Shown here one piece after another: positions 19,641 through 28,644 of a stretch of 64,000 nt of DNA. Position 1 is the first letter of the stretch; each line of letters starts with the position of its first letter. The notes below the pieces were generated by a model, which was given only the letters and a program-made list of their open reading frames with translations, did no database searches and was not told the origin of the DNA. This stretch comes from JBHIDJ01 sp046760105 (GTDB lineage: Bacteria > Pseudomonadota > Gammaproteobacteria > Acidiferrobacterales > SPGG2). Made by a program: the position numbers and the translations under genes. The stretch is taken from positions 1 to 64,000 of the forward strand of contig JBHIDJ010000006.1 in NCBI GenBank assembly GCA_046760105.1, in the 5' to 3' direction.

Positions 19641-21515
19641 ATGTTTTATCCAGAACCCTATGACATCATCATCATCGGCGGCGGTCACGCCGGTACCGAA
19701 GCGGCCGCCGCCGCGGCTCGCATGGGCTGTAAAACCTTGCTGCTTACGCACAACATCGAAACCATTGGGCAGATGTCTTGCAACCCGGCGATTGGCGGGA
19801 TCGGCAAGGGACATCTGGTGAAGGAAATCGATGCCATGGGTGGGATTATGGCACGTGCGACCGATCGCGCCGGCATCCATTTTCGGGTGTTGAACGCGCG
19901 TAAGGGAGCGGCGGTCCGCGCCACGCGTGCGCAGGCGGATCGCGTATTGTACAAGGTCGCGGCGCGCAGCCTGCTGGAAGACCAGCCCAACCTGACTCTG
20001 TTTCAGCAAGCAGCTGATGATCTCGTGGTCGAAGGCGATGAGGTCCGTGGTGTGCTAACGCAGATGGGCTTGGCCTTTCGCGCCCGCGCCGTCGTGTTGA
20101 CCACCGGTACCTTCCTCGGCGGACGCATCCATATTGGTCTGTCCAACTATCAGGGCGGGCGCGCCGGTGATCCGCCGGCAAACGCATTGGCGGCGCGGTT
20201 GCGCGAGCTGCCGTTACACGTGGGTCGCCTTAAGACCGGTACACCGCCTCGCATTGACGGCAAAACGATTAACTACGCGCTCATGGAAGAACAACCAGGC
20301 GACACGCCAACGCCTGTATTCTCGTATCTGGGCTCCGCCGCTGAACACCCGCCGCAGGTGCTGTGCCACATCACCCACACGAACGCGCACACGCATGAAA
20401 TTATTCGTGCAGGTCTTGATCGCTCCCCGATGTACACCGGCGTCATCGACGGTGTCGGCCCGCGCTATTGCCCGTCGATCGAAGACAAGGTTGTGCGCTT
20501 TGCCGACAAGCACTCGCATCAGATCTTCGTCGAGCCGGAAGGCCTGAACACGAGCGAGATCTATCCAAACGGCATCTCCACCAGTTTGCCGTTCGACGTA
20601 CAGTGGCAGCTGGTGCGTTCGATCAAGGGGTTCGAGCACGCCACCACCACGCGCCCAGGTTACGCCATCGAGTACGACTATTTCGACCCGCGCGGCCTGA
20701 AACCCACGCTGGAGACTAAAGTAATCACGGGCCTTTTCTTCGCCGGTCAGATCAACGGGACCACGGGTTACGAAGAAGCGGCAGCGCAGGGGCTTGTCGC
20801 CGGCATCAACGCCGCGCGGCACGTGCAGGGACGCGAGCCGTGGTGGCCGCGGCGTGACCAGGCCTACATGGGGGTGCTCATCGACGACCTTATTACCCGC
20901 GGTACGGATGAGCCCTATCGCATGTTCACCTCGCGCGCCGAGTACCGCCTGCTACTTCGTGAAGACAATGCCGATCTGCGCTTGACCGAAATCGCACACC
21001 GCCTGGGATTGCTGGATGATCTCCGCTGGGCACGGTTTTGCGCCAAGCGTGATACGATCGAGGCAGAACGCGAGCGCCTCGCTAGCAGCTGGGTGCGTCC
21101 GGAAGAGATCTCGCGCGAGCAAGCCATCAAGGCCCTCGGGCAGCCACTAACCCGGGCGTGCACCGCGTTCGACCTGCTGCGCCGCCCGGAGCTGAGCTAT
21201 GAGGCAATTGCTGGCCTGCTGGATGAAGGCGCGGTCGTTAGCGATCGCGCCGTCACCCAGCAGCTGGAGATTATGGCCAAGTACTCCGGGTACATCGAGC
21301 GGCAGGCGCGAGAGATCGAGAGCCATAGCAAGCACGAGAACACCGCATTGCCAACACAGTTGGATTACGGAGCGGTGCGCGGGCTTTCGGTCGAGGTCCA
21401 GCAGAAACTCAACGCGCACAGGCCGGCGACCCTGGGTCAGGCATCGCGGATCTCTGGCGTGACCCCGGCGGCGATCTCATTGTTGCTCGTGCATCTCAAG
21501 CGCAAACGCGCCTAA
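19641..21515 (+). CDS. mnmG: tRNA uridine 5-carboxymethylaminomethyl modification enzyme MnmG
   Basis: FAD-dependent partner of MnmE (encoded at 14.2 kb) in U34 tRNA modification. 624 aa from ATG 19641 (MFYPEPYDIIIIGGGHAGTE), an almost exact match to the family start; six extra upstream codons are open but not conserved. FAD-binding GGGHAGTEAA is at residues 13-22, TGTFLGGRIHIG near 157, and the C-terminal domain contains the ISGVTPAAISLLLVHLK tail. A family-A heptamer array begins 2 bases after its stop. Confidence 0.97.
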   Translation: MFYPEPYDIIIIGGGHAGTEAAAAAARMGCKTLLLTHNIETIGQMSCNPAIGGIGKGHLVKEIDAMGGIMARATDRAGIHFRVLNARKGAAVRATRAQADRVLYKVAARSLLEDQPNLTLFQQAADDLVVEGDEVRGVLTQMGLAFRARAVVLTTGTFLGGRIHIGLSNYQGGRAGDPPANALAARLRELPLHVGRLKTGTPPRIDGKTINYALMEEQPGDTPTPVFSYLGSAAEHPPQVLCHITHTNAHTHEIIRAGLDRSPMYTGVIDGVGPRYCPSIEDKVVRFADKHSHQIFVEPEGLNTSEIYPNGISTSLPFDVQWQLVRSIKGFEHATTTRPGYAIEYDYFDPRGLKPTLETKVITGLFFAGQINGTTGYEEAAAQGLVAGINAARHVQGREPWWPRRDQAYMGVLIDDLITRGTDEPYRMFTSRAEYRLLLREDNADLRLTEIAHRLGLLDDLRWARFCAKRDTIEAERERLASSWVRPEEISREQAIKALGQPLTRACTAFDLLRRPELSYEAIAGLLDEGAVVSDRAVTQQLEIMAKYSGYIERQAREIESHSKHENTALPTQLDYGAVRGLSVEVQQKLNAHRPATLGQASRISGVTPAAISLLLVHLKRKRA

Positions 21516-21517
21516 AC

Positions 21518-21614
21518 TCGTTAACTGTAAATCGTTAGTCGTGAAGCGAGACTACGGCGCTGGCGTAACGCCGCACAATTTACACCTCACGGATCACGAC
21601 TAACGGTTTTAACC
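21518..21614. repeat. Heptamer inverted-repeat array, family A (copy 2)
   Basis: Just after the mnmG stop. A perfect 12-bp inverted core CGTTAGTCGTGA (21534-21545) / TCACGACTAACG (21595-21606) sits inside longer imperfect arms. A nested GGCGCTGGCGTAACGCC hairpin lies in the loop. The units match those at 5165 and 34761. Confidence 0.82.
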
Positions 21615-21787
21615 CACGGCGGGGTCAAGGTGTTGAACAGGCCGCACTACGGCGTTGACGGTTTCGTAGGCGATCGAGCCCGACTGACCGTCGGGCGCCG
21701 CCATCAAGTCGCGACTAGTTACACCCTGGTGGTCAGGGTGTGGTTATGACGTGCCTTGTAGCAATCGCTTGTCGGCAGCGGTACGCA
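21615..21787. other. Intergenic region with an 8-bp hairpin
   Basis: No gene seen. ACACCCTG (21721-21728), a 5-base loop and CAGGGTGT (21734-21741) form a perfect hairpin without a T tract on either strand. Short open frames here are broken by stops. Confidence 0.4.
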
Positions 21788-21827
21788 CAAAAAAAGAACC
21801 AGCGCGGATGGTGCCCGCGCTGGTTCT
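21788..21827 (-). terminator. Intrinsic terminator of the DUF2914 gene
   Basis: Perfect 13-bp stem (AGAACCAGCGCGG and its complement) with a short loop, followed on the minus strand by a T tract. It lies 26 bases past the DUF2914 stop codon. Confidence 0.92.
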
Positions 21828-21852
21828 GATTCTCAGAAACAAAATCAAGCTA

Positions 21853-22356
21853 CTATTGGCTGCCGCTCTCGCCTGTTGACATGCCCTGTTCAACCGAGCC
21901 GGTGACCGCGCCCGTGTAGAGGAACGTGGTTACGCTCAGCGGGCTGCCAGATGAATCGACCACCGAGACTTTCCAGTCACCCAACCACATCGGTTCCAGA
22001 TTCTTGCTCGAGTAGACCCGCCAACGTGCCCCGCCTATATGAAACGGGATCTCGGCCATGACTTGGCCGTTGTATTCCCAACGGTGCATGATCGTCTCGC
22101 CCGCCATATCGCGAATTTCGGTAAAATAGTAGATCTTGGAGTTGTCATTGCTCAGGGTCGTAATCGAGTCGATCGGCTCGCGGTCCTGGACGCCGCTCGT
22201 AACGGTCGCGCGGGCAACCCATCCAGCGCTCGGGGCAGTCGTAGTCGCTACCTCGGTCGCGGCAGCGCTCGGGTCCGAGTCCGCAGTGGTAGCCAGGGCG
22301 CTCTGCAGCGGAGCTGCGGTCAGTGTGGCGATTATCGCAATGCTTGCAAACCTCAT
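21853..22356 (-). CDS. Secreted DUF2914 domain protein
   Basis: 167 aa from ATG 22356, which has a perfect AAGGAGG 5 bases upstream; the longer open frame to 22527 is therefore not the gene. A signal peptide (MRFASIAIIATLTAAPLQSALA) predicts export. The DUF2914 core is visible as RWRVYSSKNLEPMWLGDWKV followed by SVVDSSG. Function unknown; other members are found as envelope or lipoprotein-like domains. It is divergent from the DUF302 gene and ends at a strong terminator. Confidence 0.88.
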   Translation of the reverse strand: MRFASIAIIATLTAAPLQSALATTADSDPSAAATEVATTTAPSAGWVARATVTSGVQDREPIDSITTLSNDNSKIYYFTEIRDMAGETIMHRWEYNGQVMAEIPFHIGGARWRVYSSKNLEPMWLGDWKVSVVDSSGSPLSVTTFLYTGAVTGSVEQGMSTGESGSQ

Positions 22357-22580
22357 GGTTTCCTCCTTACGAAAAACATCAATTGCAGTATGCCAGGCAC
22401 CCCCGGCCGATGCGCCGGGATGGCACGATACGTTATTCACTGTAGACTCGCGGTCGAGGCCACGACACCATAACCGGACGAAGGGACGAAAACCCTGGAC
22501 CAACCGCAAACTAGCAGCGACGGCCATTCATCCAGGACCCAACAGCGCTTACACTTCTGTGCCCCGAAAGGAGACCCTAC

Positions 22581-23036
22581 ATGCGCAACGCGACGATGCT
22601 TATTTTGATGGCGACACTGCTTTTCTCCGTTTTTGCCGCCAGGGCGGGCGGCTTGATGCTCACACGGAGCCACCACAGCGTCTCACAGACGCTGGATCGT
22701 CTGGAGGCGGCGCTGCGGGTCAAGGGGCTAAAGATCTTCGCTCGCATTGATCATGGTGCTGGTGCCGGCGCGGCAGGGGTGTCATTGCGCCCGACGCAGC
22801 TGCTGATCTTCGGCAACCCGAAATTGGGCAGTCAGCTGTTTACCAGCAACCAAACAGCCGGCATCGATTTGCCCATGAAGGCGCTTGCGTGGGAGGATGC
22901 CGAGGGCCAAGTATGGGTCGCTTATAACGATCCGCAGTACATCGCCGATCGCCACAGGATCCACGATCGCGCCGCAGTAATCGAGAAAATGAGCGGTGCG
23001 TTGAAGAAATTAGTGGGTCAGGCCACCCAGCGTTAA
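22581..23036 (+). CDS. Secreted DUF302 protein
   Basis: 151 aa with an N-terminal signal peptide (MRNATMLILMATLLFSVFAARA). The DUF302 fold is recognised from TLDRLEAALRVKGLKIFARI, the strand QLLIFGNPKLGSQLF and the ending DPQYIADRH. Function not known; members bind small ligands or occur with sulfur and redox genes. GGAG lies 7 bases before the ATG. It ends 5 bases before rsmG. Confidence 0.87.
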   Translation: MRNATMLILMATLLFSVFAARAGGLMLTRSHHSVSQTLDRLEAALRVKGLKIFARIDHGAGAGAAGVSLRPTQLLIFGNPKLGSQLFTSNQTAGIDLPMKALAWEDAEGQVWVAYNDPQYIADRHRIHDRAAVIEKMSGALKKLVGQATQR

Positions 23037-23041
23037 GGACC

Positions 23042-23665
23042 TTGGAGCTTGCCGAGTGCCTCGCCACCGGGCTTGATGAGCTCGGTCTTTGTTCCACCCC
23101 GGCGGCGCACGGGAAGTTGTTGCAGTATGTTCGGCTGCTGGAAAAGTGGAATCGGGTTTATAATCTGACCGCTGTGCGCGACGCGCGAGCCATGGTTACG
23201 CGCCACATTCTGGACAGCGCTGCCATAGTGCCTTGGGTTATGGGGCCGCGGGTGCTCGATGTCGGCACAGGCGCGGGTTTGCCCGGGATACCACTGGCGT
23301 TGTTGCTACCGGCAACACGGTTCGTGTTGCTCGATAGCAGGGCCAAGAAATCACGTTTTGTTCGGCAGGTCGTAGCGGAATTGGAACTCGCCAACGTTGA
23401 AGTGGTTTGCGAGCGCGCCGAGAAGTTCCAGCCGGCGCACAAATTCGATACCCTGGCTACACGTGCACTCGCACCTATTACAGATATTCTTGCAACAAGT
23501 GGCCATTTGTGTGCCGCGGCTGGCCATATCCTGATTATGAAAGGCACCTATCCGCGGGAGGAACTCACTGACATTCCGGATGATTACGCGCTCGCCGATA
23601 TCAAGCGGCTGCACGTCCCCGGCCTGGCTGCGGAACGCCACCTCGTGATCATCGAAAGGCGGTAA
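23042..23665 (+). CDS. rsmG: 16S rRNA (guanine527-N7)-methyltransferase
   Basis: Methylates G527 of 16S rRNA with S-adenosylmethionine; its loss gives low-level streptomycin resistance in other bacteria. 207 aa from TTG 23042; no better start precedes the conserved LLQYVRLLEKWNRVYNLTAV. The SAM-binding motif VLDVGTGAGLPGIPLA is near residues 71-86 and ATRALAPI near 140. In related genomes mnmG and rsmG are adjacent; here two small secreted-protein genes lie between them. Confidence 0.95.
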   Translation: MELAECLATGLDELGLCSTPAAHGKLLQYVRLLEKWNRVYNLTAVRDARAMVTRHILDSAAIVPWVMGPRVLDVGTGAGLPGIPLALLLPATRFVLLDSRAKKSRFVRQVVAELELANVEVVCERAEKFQPAHKFDTLATRALAPITDILATSGHLCAAAGHILIMKGTYPREELTDIPDDYALADIKRLHVPGLAAERHLVIIERR

Positions 23666-23678
23666 AGAGCCGGCCACT

Positions 23679-24446
23679 ATGGGCAAGATAATCGCTATCG
23701 CTAATCAAAAGGGGGGCGTCGGAAAGACCACCACTGGCATTAATCTCGCCGCCTCACTGGTGAAGACGCGCCGCCGGGTCATGCTGATCGACTTGGATCC
23801 GCAGGGTAACGCCACCATGGGGAGCGGAGTGAACAAGCAAGAACTGGCGACCAGCACTTATGAGGCCCTCATTGGTCATGCATCGATCGCTGCGGCTCGC
23901 ATCTGCGTGGATGCCGGTTATGATCTGGTGCCAGCTAATGACGATTTGTCGGGCACGCAGGTCGAGTTGATCAACCTCGAGCGTCGTGAATGTCGATTGC
24001 GCGACGCATTGGCGAACGTCCGCGATCAATACGACTATGTACTCGTCGACTGTCCGCCGGCGTTGAATTTGCTAACGGTTAACGCATTGGTGGCGGCGCA
24101 CACGGTCATGATTCCCATGCAATGCGAGTACTACGCACTCGAAGGTTTGACCGCGCTCTTGAATATCATTAGCAAGATTCGTGAGTCCTTAAACCCGCAG
24201 CTCAAGATTGAGGGCCTGCTACGCACGATGTTCGATCCACGCAATAACCTGGACAACGAAGTCTCCGCGCAGCTCAGGCAACATTTCGGCGACAAACTTT
24301 ATCGTACGATCATCCCACGCAATGTGCGGCTTGCGGAAGCGCCCAGCTACGGCAAGCCGGTGATCAATTACGATATGCAGTCCAAAGGTGCGCAGGCATA
24401 CCTGGCGCTAGCGGGCGAGATCTTGCGACGCAATGAGGCGGCATAA
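23679..24446 (+). CDS. parA: Chromosome partitioning ATPase ParA (Soj)
   Basis: Deviant Walker-type ATPase that drives origin segregation with ParB. 255 aa. Deviant Walker A KGGVGKTT at residues 11-18, the second motif LIDLDPQGNAT near 38 and DYVLVDCPPALNLL near 115. It follows rsmG by 13 bases and overlaps the region upstream of parB, so the two are co-translated. Confidence 0.96.
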   Translation: MGKIIAIANQKGGVGKTTTGINLAASLVKTRRRVMLIDLDPQGNATMGSGVNKQELATSTYEALIGHASIAAARICVDAGYDLVPANDDLSGTQVELINLERRECRLRDALANVRDQYDYVLVDCPPALNLLTVNALVAAHTVMIPMQCEYYALEGLTALLNIISKIRESLNPQLKIEGLLRTMFDPRNNLDNEVSAQLRQHFGDKLYRTIIPRNVRLAEAPSYGKPVINYDMQSKGAQAYLALAGEILRRNEAA

Positions 24447-24459
24447 TGAGGCCACGACA

Positions 24460-25317
24460 ATGAGCGACAAGAAACCACGACTGGGTCGCGGGCTCGACGC
24501 GCTGCTGGACGCAACCGTCAAGCCTTTGCCCGGCAGGGAGGCGCTGCGTAACATTCCGATCGATCTGCTTCAACGCGGCAAGTATCAACCGCGTACGCAT
24601 ATCGATAAGCGTGCGCTCAACGAACTCGCCGATTCAATTCGTACCGAGGGGTTGGTACAACCCATTGTGGTACGTGAACTGAAGAACGGGAATTATGAGA
24701 TCATCGCCGGCGAAAGACGGTGGCGCGCCGCGCAGATAGTCGGTCTCGATACGATACCCGCGATGGTGCGCAGAGTCCCGGATGAAGCTGTAATTGCGAT
24801 CGCCCTCATTGAGAACATTCAACGCGAAGACCTGAACCCATTGGAAGAAGCATCGGCGTTACAGCGCTTGCTGAATGAATTCGGCATGACTCATCAACAG
24901 GTGGCGACGCGAGTGGGACGCTCACGTGCCGCCGTCACCAATATACTGCGGCTGCTCACACTCAATAGCGATGTGCGTACCTTGCTGGAACAAGGTAAGC
25001 TCGATATGGGCCACGCGCGCGCGCTGTTGGCGTTGACCGGGAAAGCACAGAGCCAGGTGGCTCGCCAGGTGGCAAGACAAGGCCTGTCTGTGCGTGCGAC
25101 CGAAGCCCTTGTGCGTCGTCGCCTGAAGCAAACGACGACTCGCAAGACACCACACCGGGGATCGGTTGACCCAGATACCCGCGCTTTGCAAGACCGGCTA
25201 TCGGAGCGATTGGGCGCCAAGGTGCGCATCGTGCACAAGCGCAGTGGTAGAGGAACATTGATCATCCACTATAACAGCACGGAGGAGCTGGAGGGCATAT
25301 TGAGTCACATTCGGTAA
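24460..25317 (+). CDS. parB: Chromosome partitioning protein ParB
   Basis: CTP-dependent clamp that loads at parS. 285 aa from ATG 24460, with GAGG 9 bases upstream; an overlapping ATG at 24433 would add nine residues. Start motif LGRGLDALL, then QPRTHIDKRALNELADSI, the CTP-binding GERRWRAA near residues 84-91, ENIQREDLNPLEEA near 121, and a helix-turn-helix (MTHQQVATRVGRSRAAVTNI) near 145-165. Probable binding sites are the two palindromes in recF. Confidence 0.95.
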   Translation: MSDKKPRLGRGLDALLDATVKPLPGREALRNIPIDLLQRGKYQPRTHIDKRALNELADSIRTEGLVQPIVVRELKNGNYEIIAGERRWRAAQIVGLDTIPAMVRRVPDEAVIAIALIENIQREDLNPLEEASALQRLLNEFGMTHQQVATRVGRSRAAVTNILRLLTLNSDVRTLLEQGKLDMGHARALLALTGKAQSQVARQVARQGLSVRATEALVRRRLKQTTTRKTPHRGSVDPDTRALQDRLSERLGAKVRIVHKRSGRGTLIIHYNSTEELEGILSHIR

Positions 25318-25416
25318 TTGGCGGTGCTGAAGGACGAGCGCTGGCGGTTACCTTGTTTGGCGCCTATAAGTTAAGTTAAGGAGTGGCGAAGGTTGCCCCG
25401 AAAGGAGGCGTCTGTG

Positions 25417-25743
25417 ATGAGAAAAACGCTGTTGAGTCTTGTTGTCAGCCTCGTATTAGCCAGCGCTGTTTGGGGGCAGGAGCGACCCGAGGATGTGCTA
25501 CGGGCGGCGCAAGCGGGAGACCCGGAAGCCCAGTTGGAGATGGGGATCCTGTATGAGTTCGGCTTCTTTATGGAGGGCAACGACATCCCCGCACTGGCCT
25601 GGTATATGCTCGCCGCCAAGCAGGGCAACCAGAGGGCCGTAAAGCGGCGGGATCTACTGATGACCCGGATGAGCCAACCGGACATCGACCAGGCCCGCTC
25701 ACAGAGCGGGCAACTGCTGCATAGCCAGCCTGACATGCAATAA
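25417..25743 (+). CDS. Small secreted Sel1-repeat protein
   Basis: 108 aa from ATG 25417, preceded by a strong AAAGGAGG at 8 bases. The signal peptide MRKTLLSLVVSLVLASAVWG is clear. One to two Sel1-type helical repeats are seen: RAAQAGDPEAQLEMGILYEFG and PALAWYMLAAKQGNQRAVKR. Sel1 repeats mediate protein contacts; no specific role is evident. It sits alone between parB and the atp operon. Confidence 0.82.
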   Translation: MRKTLLSLVVSLVLASAVWGQERPEDVLRAAQAGDPEAQLEMGILYEFGFFMEGNDIPALAWYMLAAKQGNQRAVKRRDLLMTRMSQPDIDQARSQSGQLLHSQPDMQ

Positions 25744-25926
25744 GGCCCGGATACACCCGCCATAAGCCCCATCGTGGCTAGGCCATCATCGGGCTGTACA
25801 AGCATACCCAACTGTTAACCGCCACCGGTTCGCGCATGCAACCGGCGTTTGGCGTGCAACGGCTGCCCCAGTTCTGGGCAGGTTAGAACTGCAATGCGAT
25901 GATAGGAGCTGCTCGCCGGCCTCGTG
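25744..25926 (+). other. Intergenic region before the atp promoter
   Basis: No gene or clear terminator seen. It contains scattered short inverted repeats only. Confidence 0.35.
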
Positions 25927-25956
25927 TTGACCCCTTAATACCGTGACATTTATACT
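25927..25956 (+). promoter_or_regulatory. Promoter of the ATP synthase operon
   Basis: TTGACC (25927-25932), an 18-base spacer, then TATACT (25951-25956). Both hexamers are near consensus. It lies 50 bases before the first gene, atpI. Confidence 0.65.
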
Positions 25957-26006
25957 GGCCGCGAATAGGCCACCGCGGGTCCATGGAATAACGATACTCA
26001 AGGCGA

Positions 26007-26396
26007 ATGGGCTACGCAGCCGCTTTGTTATCAAAAACCGTCCGCCGCGTTGCATTCGTCCAGTCCCTGTTAGTTCTGCTTGTCGCTACGGCGTCGCTGT
26101 CGGTCCAGGGATGGGATAGCGCGGTGTCGGCTTGCTACGGTGGCGTAATCAGTATTCTGTGCGCATTTTTGCTGGGATGGCGTGTTCGTCGCGCAGGCGA
26201 CCTCGTCTGGCAAGGGTCGAAACTGGGCACCTTATCGCTGTGTCTGGGGATGGCGGAGCGTTTTGGCATCGCGCTTGTCGGTTTTGCTTTTGGCATCGGG
26301 GTGTTGCACTTGCCGGCGGTGCCACAGGTCGCCGCCTTTGCCTTGAGCCAGTTTGCGTACTTTGCCGCGGTAAAACCTCCTTCACCGGGGTATTAG
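26007..26396 (+). CDS. atpI: ATP synthase protein I
   Basis: 129-aa membrane protein with four hydrophobic helices, first gene of the atp operon. The AtpI family helps c-ring assembly or magnesium supply, and sequence conservation is low. Recognised by position, size and helix pattern, with a conserved basic loop (GWRVRRAGD) and a terminal FAAVKPP. The start ATG follows AAGGCGA. Confidence 0.85.
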   Translation: MGYAAALLSKTVRRVAFVQSLLVLLVATASLSVQGWDSAVSACYGGVISILCAFLLGWRVRRAGDLVWQGSKLGTLSLCLGMAERFGIALVGFAFGIGVLHLPAVPQVAAFALSQFAYFAAVKPPSPGY

Positions 26397-26436
26397 TCGA
26401 GCTGGGAGTGACCTTCAGGGTTGAGAATACAAGCGT

Positions 26437-27249
26437 ATGAGTGAAAGGGCTGCCCCCGCGACTGACGATCCGGTTCAATATATCAACCACCATCTGACAA
26501 ATTGGCAGCTTGGTGATGGCTTTTGGGCGCTCAATCTCGACACCCTGCTGTTCGGTTGGCTTCTCGGTGGGACAATCGTGTTCGCCGGCTGGCGAGTCGG
26601 GCGCAAACTTGAGTTCGAACGGCCGCGTGGTTTGCAGAATGTGCTGGAAACGGTGGTCGAGTTTGTGGATGCGCAGGTCAAAGAAGTTTTCCCAGGTCGT
26701 GATCCACTGATCGGACCGCTCGCTATCACCATCTTCCTGTGGGTGTTCCTGATGAACGCCATGGATCTGGTGCCGGTGGACCTGCTTCCCAAGGTGGCGG
26801 AGATCATAGGGGTAAATCTATTCGGCGCCGATCCACACCACGTCTACCTCAAGGTGGTGCCGACAACGGATCTCGCGACCACCTTCGGTCTTTCATTGTC
26901 GGTGTTCACGCTCGTTATCATCTATAACATCAAGACCCGGGGCCCGATCGGATATATGAAGATGTTCCTGTTCCATCCATTCGGCAAATGGATGATGCCC
27001 CTCAATTTTGTCATGACGGCGGTCGAAGAGATCGCCAAGCCAGTTAGCCTCGCGCTGCGCCTTTTTGGCAACATGTTTGCGGGCGAGCTGATCTTTCTGT
27101 TGCTTGCGCTGATGCCGTGGTGGATCCAGTGGGCACCGACCTTAGTGTGGGCCATTTTTCACATCCTCATCATCACACTGCAAGCGTTCATCTTCATGAT
27201 CTTGAGCGTGGTGTATCTCGGCATGACGCAGCAACAAGAGGAGCACTGA
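26437..27249 (+). CDS. atpB: ATP synthase Fo subunit a
   Basis: Proton-channel subunit of Fo, 270 aa with several membrane helices. The essential Arg lies in LALRLFGNMFAGEL near residue 207. The family-typical GPLAITIFLWVFLMNAMDL is near residue 95. Second gene of the operon. Confidence 0.97.
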   Translation: MSERAAPATDDPVQYINHHLTNWQLGDGFWALNLDTLLFGWLLGGTIVFAGWRVGRKLEFERPRGLQNVLETVVEFVDAQVKEVFPGRDPLIGPLAITIFLWVFLMNAMDLVPVDLLPKVAEIIGVNLFGADPHHVYLKVVPTTDLATTFGLSLSVFTLVIIYNIKTRGPIGYMKMFLFHPFGKWMMPLNFVMTAVEEIAKPVSLALRLFGNMFAGELIFLLLALMPWWIQWAPTLVWAIFHILIITLQAFIFMILSVVYLGMTQQQEEH

Positions 27250-27293
27250 CCAGTTTTTCAAACTTCGTTCGAAATATAAAAAGGAGACCGCCA

Positions 27294-27578
27294 ATGAGTC
27301 CTGAATCGATCGCCTTGATCTACGCTTACACCGCCATGGGCGTGGGAGCCCTGCTGGGCCTCGCAGGGATCGGCGGTGCTATCGGCTGGAGCGTGATTGC
27401 CTCCAAGTACGTCGAGGGAATCGCCCGTCAACCCGAGATGCGCCCGATACTCATGCTGCAAACGTTTATCTTCGGCGGTCTCGCGGAGGCGATCCCGATC
27501 ATCGGGGTGGGTATCGCTATGTGGTTCGTGTTCGCCAACCCGTTTCTCGCGGGGGCACAGGCGACCGTTGGCGGCTAA
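27294..27578 (+). CDS. atpE: ATP synthase Fo subunit c
   Basis: Ring subunit, 94 aa, two membrane helices joined by the polar loop ARQPEMR. The ion-binding carboxylate is Glu65 in GGLAEAIPII. The residue after it is Ala, not Ser or Thr as in sodium-binding rings, so proton coupling is inferred. AAGGAG lies before the ATG; the longer open frame in this phase overlaps atpB and is spurious. Confidence 0.97.
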   Translation: MSPESIALIYAYTAMGVGALLGLAGIGGAIGWSVIASKYVEGIARQPEMRPILMLQTFIFGGLAEAIPIIGVGIAMWFVFANPFLAGAQATVGG

Positions 27579-27612
27579 TAAATCTCGATAAAATAACGAC
27601 CGGAGACCTTCG

Positions 27613-28083
27613 GTGAACGTCACAGTCACACTCATCGTCCAGATCATCACTTTCGGCCTCCTGGTATGGTTCATCATGCATTTCCTTTGGGGGCCGCTGA
27701 CCAACCTGATGGAAGAGCGGCAGCACCGTATTGCGGACGGCCTAGCGGCCGCAGAGAAGGGCAAGCACGACCTGGAGCTGGCGGAAAAGCGTGCAATCGA
27801 AGCGTTGCGTAAAGCCAAGGCGCAGGCGTCGGACATCATCACCCATGCCGAGCGGCGTGCCGCCGAGATCATCGATGATGCCAGGGGTGAGGCGAAGACC
27901 GAAACGGAACGCATCCTTACTGCGGCTAAGCAAGACATTGAGCAGCAGAGCAACCGCGCGCGTGAAGAGTTGCGGGGATCGTTAGCCGAACTGGTGGTTA
28001 CGGCCGCATCCAAAGTGCTCGAAAAGGAAGTCGATCCCAAGGCCCATAGCCGACTGCTGGACGACACGGTCAAACAGCTCTAG
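27613..28083 (+). CDS. atpF: ATP synthase Fo subunit b
   Basis: Peripheral-stalk subunit, 156 aa: one N-terminal membrane helix (VTLIVQIITFGLLVWFIMHF) then a long charged coiled-coil helix. Starts with GTG at 27613, with GGAG 7 bases upstream. Confidence 0.96.
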   Translation: MNVTVTLIVQIITFGLLVWFIMHFLWGPLTNLMEERQHRIADGLAAAEKGKHDLELAEKRAIEALRKAKAQASDIITHAERRAAEIIDDARGEAKTETERILTAAKQDIEQQSNRAREELRGSLAELVVTAASKVLEKEVDPKAHSRLLDDTVKQL

Positions 28084-28097
28084 ACGACAAGAAACCT

Positions 28098-28634
28098 ATG
28101 GCTGAGACGAAGACGCTTGCACGCCCTTATGCCGAAGCGGTATTCAGTTTGGCCAAAGAGCGCGACGAGTTAGACAAGTGGTCCGACATGTTAGGCCTGA
28201 TGGGCAGTGTTGTGACTGACGAGCGGGTAGCGCGATTGACAGACGACCCGCAGGTGACCAGGGACTACTTCACCGGTTTGCTGCTCGACATCGGCGGTGA
28301 TCGTTTGACTGCAGACGGAAAAAATTTTGTGCGCCTGCTGGTGGACAATGATCGCATTGGTCTGCTGCCGGATATCGTCATGCAGTTTGAGCAATTCAAG
28401 GCAGAGGCCGAGGGTATTGTTGAGGTCGAGGCGGTTGCCGCGTTCAAGCTCGATAAGGGGCAGATGGCGAATATTGAGCACGCCATGAAAAAGAAGCTCG
28501 GGCGTGAGGTAAGGTTAACCGCTACCGTAGACAAGTCGTTAATTGGTGGCGTCATCATACGTGCCGGTGATTTGGTGATCGACGGTTCGGTCACCGCTCG
28601 GCTACGTGAACTAGCGTCACAGTTGAATCAGTAA
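28098..28634 (+). CDS. atpH: ATP synthase F1 subunit delta
   Basis: Stalk subunit joining F1 to b, 178 aa. N-terminus LARPYAEAVFSLAKE and C-terminal DKSLIGGVIIRAGDLVIDGS are family-typical. It lies 14 bases after atpF and 10 before atpA. Confidence 0.96.
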   Translation: MAETKTLARPYAEAVFSLAKERDELDKWSDMLGLMGSVVTDERVARLTDDPQVTRDYFTGLLLDIGGDRLTADGKNFVRLLVDNDRIGLLPDIVMQFEQFKAEAEGIVEVEAVAAFKLDKGQMANIEHAMKKKLGREVRLTATVDKSLIGGVIIRAGDLVIDGSVTARLRELASQLNQ

Positions 28635-28644
28635 GGGAATAGCC

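Noticed and set aside
21615..21704. Remnant of a gene end on the minus strand
   Set aside because: A short frame starting at 21704 reads only 18 codons before a stop; similarity to any family was too thin to support a pseudogene.
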